Source: an uncultured Bacteroidales bacterium
Lineage (GTDB): Bacteria > Bacteroidota > Bacteroidia > Bacteroidales > Muribaculaceae
Direction of reading: 5' to 3'
Length of the DNA: 64,000 nucleotides
NCBI GenBank assembly: GCA_902796035.1
Contig: CADBNR010000004.1
Span: 1 to 64,000, forward strand
Positions 35,368-44,009 of this stretch are shown here, in pieces. The notes under the pieces were generated by a model, which ran no database searches, was not told the origin of the DNA, and saw only the letters and a program-made list of their open reading frames with translations. Numbering within the stretch: the first letter of the stretch is position 1; each line of letters opens with the position of its first letter. Both the position numbers and the translations under genes were made by a program.

Positions 35368-37086
35368 TTAGAAATTGTAGGAATATGAGATTTTGAAACC
35401 CTTGGTGGCAGGCACGTATCGGCACATTCCGCCCGAGCAGTCGAAACCCTCGCGCGTACGGCCGTAGCTAAGCATCAGGCGGTTGCTGCGGTAAGTGCCC
35501 GTAAGTCCGAACATATAGTAGTTGTTGCCGGTGCCTCCCACATTGATCATGTCCGAGGCCGAAAACATCAGATAGGGCGTCCAGGAGAATTCCACCAGAC
35601 CGTAGAACCAGTCCTTCCGGTCGGGATTCTTGCCGTTGGTTCGCTCCTGTGCGATAAAGTCCTTTTCAGCCGTATCCTGGTTCGAGAACATATACTGTAA
35701 TTCGCCACGAAGCACGAAACTGCGGTTGATTTTCCATTTCGTGTCCAACACGAAGATGTTGTTATACAGCTTTCCACCTTCGTTTTCAATGGCTTTGCGG
35801 TTATACATCTGGTTCATATACATGAACTGCATGGTGACGGGTCGCGACAGCCTCTTCTCCAGCATGAGGTTGAAATCCCAGTAATTGCCGTGACCCATCT
35901 TCCAGAAGGGCGACTTGTAGCCGTCCGTTCCCATGACGGAGCCGTTTATGGGGTTCTTAGGGTCGCCTTTATGCACCAGGCCACTGATGTAGCTCAGGTT
36001 GAGGGTCAGGCTCGTGCCGTACTTGCCTCCGAGAGGCGACTTGCGTGGGAAGGTGTAACCGAACGAACCGTTGAAGGCCCATTCGCCGGGACCGTATTGA
36101 GTGGCGTATGGGTAGATGGCCGGCAATGCGTAGGTGTGCTGGTAGGTGAATGCCGGCATGTAGTTGATGAATGCGGGCAGACCGTCGCGCATGCGTTGAG
36201 TGCGGTACGACAAGTTCTGGCTGCGCTTGGCCTGCAGCGTGGCGCTGAGTCCCTTGCGCGAATATGAGCCTGTCAGCATTATGGCCTGGCCGTGGTTGTA
36301 GGTGTAGTCATTGTCAAACGACGGGTCCTGACCCTTCCACGCATATTCGGCCTGCAGGTTCCAGCCACCTTTGTTGAATCCGATGCGGGCGTCTACTGCG
36401 TTCACTTCCGTTGGAAGGTGCAGACGGTAGTCGGTGCCGGCGAGGGTGACGTTTTCCTCTTGCTCGTGTTTCATGACCCAGCTCAAGCCTGCCGTCAGCG
36501 ATACGTCGCGGTCGCGCAGTCCTTGAAACCAGTCTTGGAAATATCCCTCCACATTGGCTCCATACACCTGGTTGTGGCGGTTCCAGTCCCAGAACACGCG
36601 CTGGATGCCCCCAAGGGCCGTAATGCTCAAGCCCTTGATTGCGTTTATCTTGATGCGTCCGCCGAGTATGGAATTGTCTATACCGAGCGATCGATCCTCG
36701 TAGGTGCGCAGGATGAAGCCGGCGCCGAACTGCTCGTAGAAATTACCGGCGGTAAGTTCCACGCCTTTGAACTTCCCCTTGACGTATATGTTGGGAAAGC
36801 CCCAGCCGGCGAAGTCGGGATCATAGCCCGGCAGCGGCCACTTCATGAACTCGAAGCGGAGACCGGCGTCCACATATTTGCTGGCCAGAGTCACGTCGGC
36901 GTATGTGTTGAACAGGATAGGGGAGTCGTAATCCTCTATGGCGCCGATGGAATGGTCTTTCTCCGGAAAGAGTATGTCTGCCTGCACGGAACCGTGGACA
37001 GCCACTTTGTTCTGTGCGTGCGTGGGGGCGGCCCAGAGGCCGATGCCCGCGCATGCGGCGCATATCAGTGCGTGACGTAAGTTCAT
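35368..37086 (-). CDS. DUF6029-like outer-membrane beta-barrel protein
   Basis: This 572-residue exported protein (signal peptide to about residue 24, THAQ) consists of alternating amphipathic strands ending in a C-terminal aromatic (FKISYSYNF), as in outer-membrane barrels. Examples of strands are VDAGLRFEFMKW, VELTAGNFYEQFGAGF and SLTAGLSWVMKHE. The family match (DUF6029) is from memory of its pattern and its partnership with Omp28. A cysteine pair CSGGMC (C550, C555) sits just before the last strand, an odd place for a barrel. It has no plug domain, so it is not a TonB receptor. Confidence 0.75.
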   Translation of the reverse strand: MNLRHALICAACAGIGLWAAPTHAQNKVAVHGSVQADILFPEKDHSIGAIEDYDSPILFNTYADVTLASKYVDAGLRFEFMKWPLPGYDPDFAGWGFPNIYVKGKFKGVELTAGNFYEQFGAGFILRTYEDRSLGIDNSILGGRIKINAIKGLSITALGGIQRVFWDWNRHNQVYGANVEGYFQDWFQGLRDRDVSLTAGLSWVMKHEQEENVTLAGTDYRLHLPTEVNAVDARIGFNKGGWNLQAEYAWKGQDPSFDNDYTYNHGQAIMLTGSYSRKGLSATLQAKRSQNLSYRTQRMRDGLPAFINYMPAFTYQHTYALPAIYPYATQYGPGEWAFNGSFGYTFPRKSPLGGKYGTSLTLNLSYISGLVHKGDPKNPINGSVMGTDGYKSPFWKMGHGNYWDFNLMLEKRLSRPVTMQFMYMNQMYNRKAIENEGGKLYNNIFVLDTKWKINRSFVLRGELQYMFSNQDTAEKDFIAQERTNGKNPDRKDWFYGLVEFSWTPYLMFSASDMINVGGTGNNYYMFGLTGTYRSNRLMLSYGRTREGFDCSGGMCRYVPATKGFKISYSYNF

Positions 37087-37107
37087 GTCGCGAATGTTTT
37101 GCCGTAA

Positions 37108-37605
37108 TTATTTAGCTATGAGTTTGCGCACCTGCTCTATCAGGTGTTCCTCCGATCCATCGGTGTAGCCTGAATGCGACTCCACGATGTTGCCGTTGCC
37201 GTCGAGCAATACGGTATGGGGCACGTTGCTGCCACCCATGGCGCGCAGGAAGTCGCTGTTGGGGTCCAGCAGAACCACATATTCCCAACCCTTTTTCTCA
37301 GCGAAGGCCTTTACCTTGAACGAATTCTGGGCGTCGTCGGTGGCGATGGCATAGACTTTGACGCCGGTCTCGTCCACCCAGTCGGGATACGATTCGTGGA
37401 TGGCGTTCAGCTCGCGTACGCAAGGCTTGCACCATGTGGCCCAGAAATCGATGATGAAGGGCTTGCCGTCGTTGTTCAGTGTGGAGCTGTCAACAGGTTT
37501 GCCGCTCAAGTCTTTAAGCTGTACGGACGGGAGCTGGGCGCTCATGCTGAAGATGCCTGCGGACAGAGCGCAGACCACTGCAAACAGTCTTAGGGTCTTA
37601 TTCAT
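37108..37605 (-). CDS. TlpA/ResA-like periplasmic thioredoxin
   Basis: This 165-residue exported thioredoxin has a signal peptide (to about residue 23) and active site WCKPC (C59, C62) after IIDFWAT. VPHTVLLDGNG contains the cis-proline. It is the first gene of the operon and likely supplies electrons or exchanges disulfides with the downstream CxxC proteins. I start at MNKTLRLF (37605); an ATG at 37626 would add seven residues. The promoter is at 37681-37712. Confidence 0.9.
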   Translation of the reverse strand: MNKTLRLFAVVCALSAGIFSMSAQLPSVQLKDLSGKPVDSSTLNNDGKPFIIDFWATWCKPCVRELNAIHESYPDWVDETGVKVYAIATDDAQNSFKVKAFAEKKGWEYVVLLDPNSDFLRAMGGSNVPHTVLLDGNGNIVESHSGYTDGSEEHLIEQVRKLIAK

Positions 37606-37680
37606 TGTTGTCGTAGTTTTTGTCATTGTAATTAACCTTATTATTGAAGTCTATAAAGATCAACTATGTCTTTGAGAAGA

Positions 37681-37712
37681 CAAAAGTAGCTTAAAGTTTA
37701 TAAAACACCAAA
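37681..37712 (-). promoter_or_regulatory. Full Bacteroidetes promoter of the TlpA-Omp28 operon
   Basis: On the minus strand TTTG (37709-37712) is followed after exactly 20 nt by TACTTTTG (37681-37688). This matches TTTG-N19-21-TAnnTTTG in every fixed base, suggesting constitutive housekeeping-sigma transcription. Confidence 0.8.
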
Positions 37713-37778
37713 AATAAATGTAAAAATAATGCGTAAAATCGTAAAATAAGTTCCCGCGTGCATGAAATGAAGATGAAA

Positions 37779-37810
37779 TTTGGCAAAGTGACAAAAAAAG
37801 ACTAACTTTG
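37779..37810 (+). promoter_or_regulatory. Full promoter of tRNA-Ser
   Basis: TTTG (37779-37782), a 20-nt spacer and TAACTTTG (37803-37810) fit the Bacteroidetes consensus exactly. The tRNA starts about 50 nt downstream. Confidence 0.85.
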
Positions 37811-37862
37811 CAGTCGCTTAAGGAAAGAGGGGTCCGATACGAAAGTATTGGAGACAATTTAA

Positions 37863-37950
<88 letters not shown>

Positions 37951-37983
37951 AACAATGCTGATAATCAGCGAATTACAACATCT

Positions 37984-38095
37984 ACACCCAATTTTACACC
38001 CAAAAGTGCGAAATTGGGTGTTTTTATATATTATTAACGCGGCTTAACGCGGCGCGGCGGCGTCGCGGCTCTCATTGCACCCAACTATGCACCCA
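37984..38095. other. Putative integrase arm-type repeats next to tRNA-Ser
   Basis: RCACCCA occurs at 37984, 37996, 38077 and 38089. These form two pairs, each with exactly 12 bp between starts, the pairs being 93 bp apart. A 10-bp direct duplication TTAACGCGGC lies between (38034-38043 and 38044-38053). This arrangement directly after a tRNA 3' end resembles the arm sites of a tyrosine-recombinase att site. No integrase gene is present in the window. The rest of the 37951-38255 gap holds the terminator and nothing else I can name. Confidence 0.45.
37985..38025 (+). terminator. Terminator of tRNA-Ser
   Basis: CACCCAATTT pairs perfectly with AAATTGGGTG (38011-38020) over a 16-nt loop and is followed by TTTTT. 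It shares sequence with the first pair of RCACCCA repeats. Confidence 0.75.
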
Positions 38096-38255
38096 AGCAA
38101 ACTTTTTCTTTTGCCCAGCCTCTTCTATATATTGGTTTAGGTTTAGTCGGGCATATATAAAGCCCGAACCAAACCCAAATCAAAAGATTCTATGCACCAT
38201 AACCTTTACAATACTTACTTATAACGGTCAGATAATCTCCGACTCAAAGAGCCGG

Positions 38256-39548
38256 GTGCTCTCATCAGGTACCTTGGGCAACTATACAAATGCCTACAAG
38301 ATGCTGTCGCCGGTCGGTTATCATAATATAGCCCTGCGTTACACGGCACCGTTCGGCTTGACTGTCGGCGGTGACTATACCTGCTATTCCGAGAACCGTT
38401 CACAGTCATTGTTTAAGGATGCCGATTATCTGCTTGGCTCGGAAAACCGTCAGGACATAAACCGATGGCATGTGTATGTCGACCAAGAGCATCAGTTCGG
38501 CAAATGGCAGCTTAACTATGGAGCGGAGTATCAGCACTCTAAAGACCACAGTTCGCAACACTATGGCATTGTCGGTATGGCCGATAATCCTGATTTCGAT
38601 GATATTCTCATCGAAGATGTGGCGAGTTTTTACGTCGGCACCCAACGGTCATTCGACTGGGGACTGTCATTCAATGCCTCGGCAAAGGGCGAATATTATC
38701 ACAACAAATATCAGCACAACTGGAATTTTATCCCTCAGCTTGGAGCCACATATTACAAAACGCCTAAAAGCATATTCCAACTCAATTTCGACGCCCAGCG
38801 CATTTATCCATCATATTGGGAACTGCATGGCGGTACGAGCCACATCAACGACTACTCGACAATCATCGGTAATCCAAAGCTGCAACCGTATATCCAATAT
38901 GACGCACAGTTCAACTATATTCTGAGACAGAAATATGTAGCCACATTGTATTTTCAATATGGTGACAAAGCGACGGTGCAGTTACCTTACCAGTCGCCCG
39001 ATGCCCAGAATCTGATATATCAGACCATCAACATGAATTACAAACGAGTTGTCGGGCTTAATCTTCACGCGCCTTTCGGAGCTGGATATATCTGGAACGC
39101 CACGGCCACAGCCAATGTGTTCAATCAGCGGGAGAAAGCAGACAATTTCCATGACATCAGCTTTGACAACAGCAAGTGGATATTTTATGGTTCTCTCATC
39201 AATTCATTCAAGTTCAGCCGGAATTGTCCGGTATCCTTGTCGGTTGATTTCAGCTACATATCTCCTTCATTGCAAGGTATTGCCGACCTGTCGGCTATAT
39301 GGAAAATCGACGCCGGCGTAAAATGGCAGTTTGGAAAGAAATGCTGCTGTGAGCTTGATTTGAAAGCGGACGATATATTCAATAAATGGTCTCCCACAAT
39401 GACAATCAGCCATGCCGGTCAGGATTACCGAATGAAAGTTCACGACATGGCCCGCAACATCAAACTGACATTCATCTGGCGCTTCAACGGATTCAAACCA
39501 AAAGAGAACAACATCATCAACACTTCACGTTTTGGCACCGGCAAATAA
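38256..39548 (+). pseudogene. C-terminal fragment of an outer-membrane beta-barrel receptor
   Basis: The 430 codons encode only barrel strands (YHNIALRYTAPF, FIPQLGATYYKTP, IGNPKLQPYIQYD) and end in NIKLTFIWRFNG, typical of the last strand of OMP_b-brl family receptors. The signal peptide, CarboxypepD-like domain and plug are missing. The only start available is a GTG in the middle of barrel sequence, and the frame stays open upstream to at least 38160, so homology likely begins before it. The base composition is visibly more AT-rich than the neighbours, which suggests foreign origin. It is probably a remnant carried in or stranded by a recombination event at the tRNA. Confidence 0.75.
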
Positions 39549-39551
39549 TAA

Positions 39552-39776
39552 ATGGTGATACGATATATAACGACTGTAATATCGCTGTTATTCTCCAATA
39601 TTTTAATGGAGTCCTGGGCTTATGATGTCATTGTTGTGGATTCCGCGACTCATGTTCCTCTTCCAAATGCGTCGATATATGATAATGATGGTACTCCAGT
39701 TGGATTGAGTAACAACAATGGAGAATTGCCTAAAATAATGCGTAGTTGGGTTCGATCTCGGCCGATGCCACGGTGA
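39552..39776 (+). pseudogene. N-terminal fragment of a CarboxypepD-like surface protein
   Basis: A signal peptide (ITTVISLLFSNILMESWA) is followed by the start of a CarboxypepD-regulatory-like domain (VVDSATHVPLPNASIYDNDG). Homology-like sequence ends near residue 62 (about 39737). The remaining codons run out of frame into an unrelated gene tail. It begins 4 bp after the receptor fragment and shares its AT-rich composition. Confidence 0.6.
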
Positions 39777-39901
39777 CGGAGAGCAGCTACTATACCGTTG
39801 ACGGACTTAAAGTACAGAATCCCGACACCGTGAAAGGCGTTGTGATGTGCTGTAACAAGCTGAGCGACGGCTCGGTCAAGGTAAGGAAGGTGTTGAAGTA
39901 A
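39749..39901 (+). pseudogene. Orphan T9SS type A sorting tail
   Basis: In a different frame from the preceding fragment, about 50 codons read ATVTESSYYTVDGLKVQNP and end DGSVKVRKVLK before TAA. This is the wording of a T9SS C-terminal sorting tail in this lineage. The frame is closed by TAG at 39743, so the rest of the protein has been lost. The last 26 bp overlap the 3' end of the convergent esterase gene. The right junction of the foreign segment therefore lies at about 39737-39749. Confidence 0.7.
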
Positions 39902-41495
39902 TCGCGGCGGAGACGCGGGTTCCCGGCGTTTTCTTGTCGCGGGGATGGATGTCGTTCCATTCACCGATGTCTCCGTTCCGAATCAGGTATACGCGCGGTG
40001 TCTCGTCGGCGGCGAGACGCTGCGCGTCGCGCATTTCCTGCCATGCCTTGCGGCCGTTTACGTCCGATTCGTGCAGGAAGTCGGCGAGCTCAACGATGTA
40101 GAAAGGCATATCCGGGTCGTTGAATTGCTTGCGCCAGTCCTTGACAAGTGATTTCATCAGGCCCTCGTATTCGTGACGTATGTCTACGTCCGACTCACCC
40201 TGATACCATATCACTCCCCGAAAAGGAATGCTGAGCATGGGAGCTATCATGCCGTTGTAAAGAACCGAGGGCGTCTGAAACCAATCGTTGGAACCCGGAG
40301 TGGAAGGCATTTCGATGCCTGTGCGATGCTTCCATGTACCCTCGAGCGAATATTCAGATTTGTCATCGAAAATAAGCTTGTGAGGCTTGTCGGTGACCAC
40401 GTGTGGAGCTCCGTAATTGCTCTGCACACGTATCGCTATTACATTGTCCTTCTCTTTTAGAAGTTCTTCCGGTACCTTATATATACGGGGCGGATACTGG
40501 TAGGCAGTCCAGCCCACGAACTTGCCGTTGATGAAAACGGAGTCGGCATCCACAATGCATCCGAGGCGCAGTTCGGCCGGTTTGCCGGTCTGTGAAGCGG
40601 GGAGATCGAAATGACGGCGTAACCAGTGTATTCCGTTTATGGCCGAACCGTCGGGGCGTTTGCCCCATTCGGTGCTGAGCAGGTCGTATTCCTGCCAGTC
40701 GCTGTCGTCAAGTGCCGGTACGTTCCAGCGGAGAGCGCCTGTGTTGCCTGATTCACGGTTGTTGGCCACGCCATACCATAACGACTGACCGCGCTGCTGT
40801 GCTTTGGACAGAGCCGCGCGGTAGTCATCATCCTCCACCATGCGCAGACTGTTCAGGAGCACTGGATAATCCTGCAGCGCCTCCTCGCTGAGCCATGTCT
40901 GTATCTTGGAACCGCCCCAGCTGGAATTTACGATGCCCACCGGCACGTGGCCGTTGTGCTCGTACAGATCCCTGGCCATGAAATATACCAAGGCACCGAA
41001 CTGTTTTGCATCCGCGGGAATGGCTTTCTTCCATGGTGTAGCCTTTACGTCTGTCTGTGGACCATGGAAAGCATATTCCTTAGGGGTCTTGAATTCGCGG
41101 ATGTTGGCATTATTATAGTTAGCCACCTCGTCGGCATAGAAATCGAGTGTGCGGCTCACGGGGAGTTCCATGTTGCTCTGTCCCGAACCGAGATATAGGT
41201 CGCCGAACAGGACATCGGAGACCGTGACGTCGTTTGCCGTAAGAGTATAAGGACCGCCGGCCTTGAAAGGCTTCAGGGTGACGGTCCAGTTGCCGGAAGC
41301 ATCGGCCGTGGCCGAACCTTTCTGCTTTCCGATTTTTACGTTTACCGTCTCACCGGGCGATGCGGTACCCCAGATCCTGACGGGCTGTTCGCGCTGGAGT
41401 ATCACGCCATCGCTCAATACGGCAGGTAGCTTGACTGCTGCGTTACCGGCCATGGCCGTTGTGAGCAGGCATAGAATGATAAGTTTCGGCTTCAT
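39876..41495 (-). CDS. SGNH acetylesterase with jelly-roll insert (CE20-like)
   Basis: This 539-residue exported enzyme has a signal peptide to about residue 19. S107 lies in GSGQSNME. Oxyanion and block residues appear in VNSSWGGSKIQTW and GVIWYQGESDV, and the catalytic His in NDIHPRDK. Between them is a GH2-type jelly-roll (about 255-370: WLRRHFDLP, VFINGKFVGW, NVIAIRVQSN). An SGNH core with an inserted jelly-roll recalls the acetylxyloglucan esterases of family CE20, an analogy that fits the GH95 and GH43 genes nearby. The last about eight residues (ITSTPSLP) overlap the convergent T9SS tail fragment, so the natural C-terminus may have been altered. Confidence 0.85.
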   Translation of the reverse strand: MKPKLIILCLLTTAMAGNAAVKLPAVLSDGVILQREQPVRIWGTASPGETVNVKIGKQKGSATADASGNWTVTLKPFKAGGPYTLTANDVTVSDVLFGDLYLGSGQSNMELPVSRTLDFYADEVANYNNANIREFKTPKEYAFHGPQTDVKATPWKKAIPADAKQFGALVYFMARDLYEHNGHVPVGIVNSSWGGSKIQTWLSEEALQDYPVLLNSLRMVEDDDYRAALSKAQQRGQSLWYGVANNRESGNTGALRWNVPALDDSDWQEYDLLSTEWGKRPDGSAINGIHWLRRHFDLPASQTGKPAELRLGCIVDADSVFINGKFVGWTAYQYPPRIYKVPEELLKEKDNVIAIRVQSNYGAPHVVTDKPHKLIFDDKSEYSLEGTWKHRTGIEMPSTPGSNDWFQTPSVLYNGMIAPMLSIPFRGVIWYQGESDVDIRHEYEGLMKSLVKDWRKQFNDPDMPFYIVELADFLHESDVNGRKAWQEMRDAQRLAADETPRVYLIRNGDIGEWNDIHPRDKKTPGTRVSAAITSTPSLP

Positions 41496-41533
41496 GTATT
41501 TTTAGGTTAAACTATATTCTGGATATAGCAAGA

Positions 41534-41541
41534 CAAAAGTA
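41534..41541 (-). promoter_or_regulatory. -7 box of the SGNH acetylesterase gene
   Basis: On the minus strand this reads TACTTTTG (TAnnTTTG), about 38 bp before the start codon. A TTTG at 41565-41568 is 23 nt away, slightly more than the usual spacer. Confidence 0.55.
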
Positions 41542-41614
41542 CTAAATTATTTTTCAATAGCGCACAAAGAGACGTGCTAAAAAGAAGAAATGAGACAAAA
41601 AGAAACAAATGCGC

Positions 41615-41735
41615 AACATAATGGGCTATGATGAAACATATTTTATGATTTAGTAAACAAATTATACTAAATAATACAGATTAATTAGGTAATTTTGCAA
41701 TGTCCGAACCAGCCGGAGGCAACAGCAGTCTCCGG
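41615..41735 (+). promoter_or_regulatory. Promoter and structured leader of the ECF-GH43-GH95 unit
   Basis: A -7 box TAATTTTG at 41690-41697 is followed by GCAATGTCCGAACC, closely like the GH31 promoter. AACATA occurs at 41615 and 41635, exactly 20 bp apart. The leader contains a hairpin CCGGAG-CTCCGG (41713-41735). There is no -33 TTTG, which suggests activator dependence. The rest of 41496-41788 holds only the esterase promoter. Confidence 0.45.
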
Positions 41736-41788
41736 AGCCGTTTCGGTGGAACGGAAACTTGAAGAACTCCGGAATCCATACTACAAAC

Positions 41789-42325
41789 ATGGATTCCTTA
41801 AACACTAACACCATGCAGACAGAAATGTCAAAAGATGAAATCAGCTTCGAGAAGTTTTATGACAATAACTTCGACCGCCTGTGCCTATATTTCCGCAGCC
41901 GAATTCCCACCGGTGAATGTGCCGAGGATATGGCGCAGGAAGCTTTTATGAAGATGCTGGAAAACAGGATCGAGATCAACAGCCATTCCTGCTGTCTGCT
42001 GTATGCCATAGCGCGTAATCTTGTAGTCGATTCCATCCGGAAATATTACAGAAGGGAGAATTTAGAGACAGCTGTAAAAGAGGGGATGCCTTTGTCTGCA
42101 AATCTGGTGGAGGACGAAGTGCATTACAGAGAGCTGGAGAAAAACTTCATGCGTGAGATTTCGAAACTTTCCCCTCAGCGCAAGATAATCTACCGCAAGG
42201 TCGAGTTGGAAGATCAAACCGCCGGCGATGTTGCCGAAGAAATGAGCCTCGGGCTTCGCACTGTCAACAACCAGTTGTATATGGCGCGCAGAATCATCAG
42301 ATGCTCGCTGCAGGCCATAAGTTAA
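41789..42325 (+). CDS. ECF-type RNA polymerase sigma factor
   Basis: This 178-residue cytosolic sigma-70-family ECF factor has region 2 (about 15-85: FEKFYDNNFDRLCLYFRSRI, AEDMAQEAFMKML, YAIARNLVVDSIRKYYRR) and region 4 (about 115-170: LSPQRKIIYRKVELEDQTAGDVAEEM, VNNQLYMARR). No anti-sigma gene follows, although Bacteroidetes ECFs that control polysaccharide loci are normally paired with a FecR-like regulator. It lies 57 bp before GH43 and may be cotranscribed with it. A start at 41813 is also possible; a TTG frame to 41759 is unlikely. Confidence 0.92.
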   Translation: MDSLNTNTMQTEMSKDEISFEKFYDNNFDRLCLYFRSRIPTGECAEDMAQEAFMKMLENRIEINSHSCCLLYAIARNLVVDSIRKYYRRENLETAVKEGMPLSANLVEDEVHYRELEKNFMREISKLSPQRKIIYRKVELEDQTAGDVAEEMSLGLRTVNNQLYMARRIIRCSLQAIS

Positions 42326-42382
42326 TCCACTCCCGGGAATATCATTGCCTTATTATAGAACACCCACAACAATCAGAACGAT

Positions 42383-43978
42383 ATGATATCATTACGTAAA
42401 AGCGCGTTAGTGCTGTCGCTGTTCGCGTCGGCCATCGGTATGACCTATGCACGCAATCCATATCTGCCACTGTGGGAATGTATTCCGGACGGCGAGCCAT
42501 ACGTGTTTGAAGACCCGGACAAGCCGGGATCTTACAGAGTGTATATATACGGTTCGCACGACCAGACTGGCAAGATGTACTGCGGGCTTGACCAGGTGGT
42601 ATGGTCCGCTCCGGTTGACAGTCTCGACAGGTGGCGTTGCGACGGGGTGATATTCGAGAGCAAACTGGACGCCAAGGGCCGGAAACTGTTTTCGGACGGA
42701 CGCGGCGACGTGCTGTATGCGCCCGATGTGGCTGTGAAGACAAATGCCGACGGCAACAAGACATATTATCTTTATCCCAACGTACAGGGAGAGCGCAACA
42801 ATCTGGTGGCCAAGTCATCGAGACCCGACGGCCCGTTCACGGTATGCAACTGGGATCCGAAAGATCCCAAGAAGACTGTCGGACCCTTTGCCTTCGACCC
42901 GGCCGCATTCGTGGACGACGATGGCCGCGCATACGGCTACTGGGGTTTCAATGAGGGATATGCCTGCGAACTGGATACTGCAACAATGGCTACGGTAAAG
43001 CCCGGTACTCAAATAGTAAAGACCCTTCCAGGCAAGGACTCGGTGAACCAATTCAGATTTTATGAGGCATCGTCAATGCGTAAAATCAAGGATAAATACG
43101 TATTAGTGTATAGCCGGTGGACAAACGACGGCGAGGACGGACTGCCCGGTTCCAATTACACTCTTGCGTATGCATGGAGCAACAATCCATTGGGACCGTG
43201 GACCTACGGAGGCACCATCATAGACGGCCGAGGCATCGAGAGGATACATGGCAAAAACGTGCCGACAGCAGTGCCGAACGGCAACACTCACGGCAGCATC
43301 TGTGAGATAAACGGCAAGTGGTGGGTGTTCTATCACCGTCAGGCCGATACGAACGAGTATAGCCGTCAGGCCATGGTGGCGCCGATAGATGTAGAGGTGT
43401 TCGAAGGCCCGGACGGATTCGTCAAAATCAGCCAGGGAGAGTTCACCTGCGAGGGCTTCGAGACCGAGGGCCTGAACCCGTTTAAGTGGACGCCGGCCGG
43501 AATAGCCTGCTATTTCACAGGCCCTACGCCCGCATATCAGGAATATCCAAACGTGGTGTATTCCGGTTCGCATTCCAAAGTGATAAGGGCCGAATACGAC
43601 GGCAAGGGCGATCCCTATGCTCCAGACATAGACCGTTGTCCGCTGGTGAACAATACTGCCGGATCAAAGGTGGGGTATAAATACTTTAACTTCTCGGACA
43701 CCTACGGAAAGCCGGAGACGAAGTTGGAGGTAAAATATGTGCCGGAGGGTGTGGCCGGCACGATGGACATATATCTTGACGCGCCCTGCAAATGCCGTGG
43801 CGCTGTCAAGATAGGCACACTGCAGATTCCGGCTGAGACAGGAGGCATGCGCACCGCTAAGGTAGACGTGCCCAACCTGCAGTATTACAACGGCAAGCAC
43901 GGTCTTTACTTCGCATTCGATTCCGAGACGAAAGGAAAGTCCATCTGCGAACTGGAGAGTTTCAGGTTCGTGAAATAA
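42383..43978 (+). CDS. GH43 glycosidase (arabinofuranosidase/xylosidase type)
   Basis: This 531-residue exported enzyme has a signal peptide to about residue 23 and a five-bladed GH43 propeller (about 28-370). The catalytic triad appears to be D36 (IPDGEPYVF, base), D172 ([11 protein letters not shown], pKa modulator) and E228 (FYEASSMR, acid). A C-terminal beta-sandwich (about 390-531) resembles a CBM6-type module. It likely releases alpha-L-arabinofuranose or beta-xylose from plant side chains. GH95 starts 31 bp downstream in the same operon. The subfamily and exact linkage are not settled by sequence reading. Confidence 0.9.
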   Translation: MISLRKSALVLSLFASAIGMTYARNPYLPLWECIPDGEPYVFEDPDKPGSYRVYIYGSHDQTGKMYCGLDQVVWSAPVDSLDRWRCDGVIFESKLDAKGRKLFSDGRGDVLYAPDVAVKTNADGNKTYYLYPNVQGERNNLVAKSSRPDGPFTVCNWDPKDPKKTVGPFAFDPAAFVDDDGRAYGYWGFNEGYACELDTATMATVKPGTQIVKTLPGKDSVNQFRFYEASSMRKIKDKYVLVYSRWTNDGEDGLPGSNYTLAYAWSNNPLGPWTYGGTIIDGRGIERIHGKNVPTAVPNGNTHGSICEINGKWWVFYHRQADTNEYSRQAMVAPIDVEVFEGPDGFVKISQGEFTCEGFETEGLNPFKWTPAGIACYFTGPTPAYQEYPNVVYSGSHSKVIRAEYDGKGDPYAPDIDRCPLVNNTAGSKVGYKYFNFSDTYGKPETKLEVKYVPEGVAGTMDIYLDAPCKCRGAVKIGTLQIPAETGGMRTAKVDVPNLQYYNGKHGLYFAFDSETKGKSICELESFRFVK

Positions 43979-44009
43979 AGAGAGAAATATAAACAACATT
44001 ATATTTATA

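Noticed and set aside
37951..38255. Integrase gene remnant after the tRNA
   Set aside because: No tyrosine-recombinase motif (R-H-R-Y) is readable in any frame; only att-like repeats remain.
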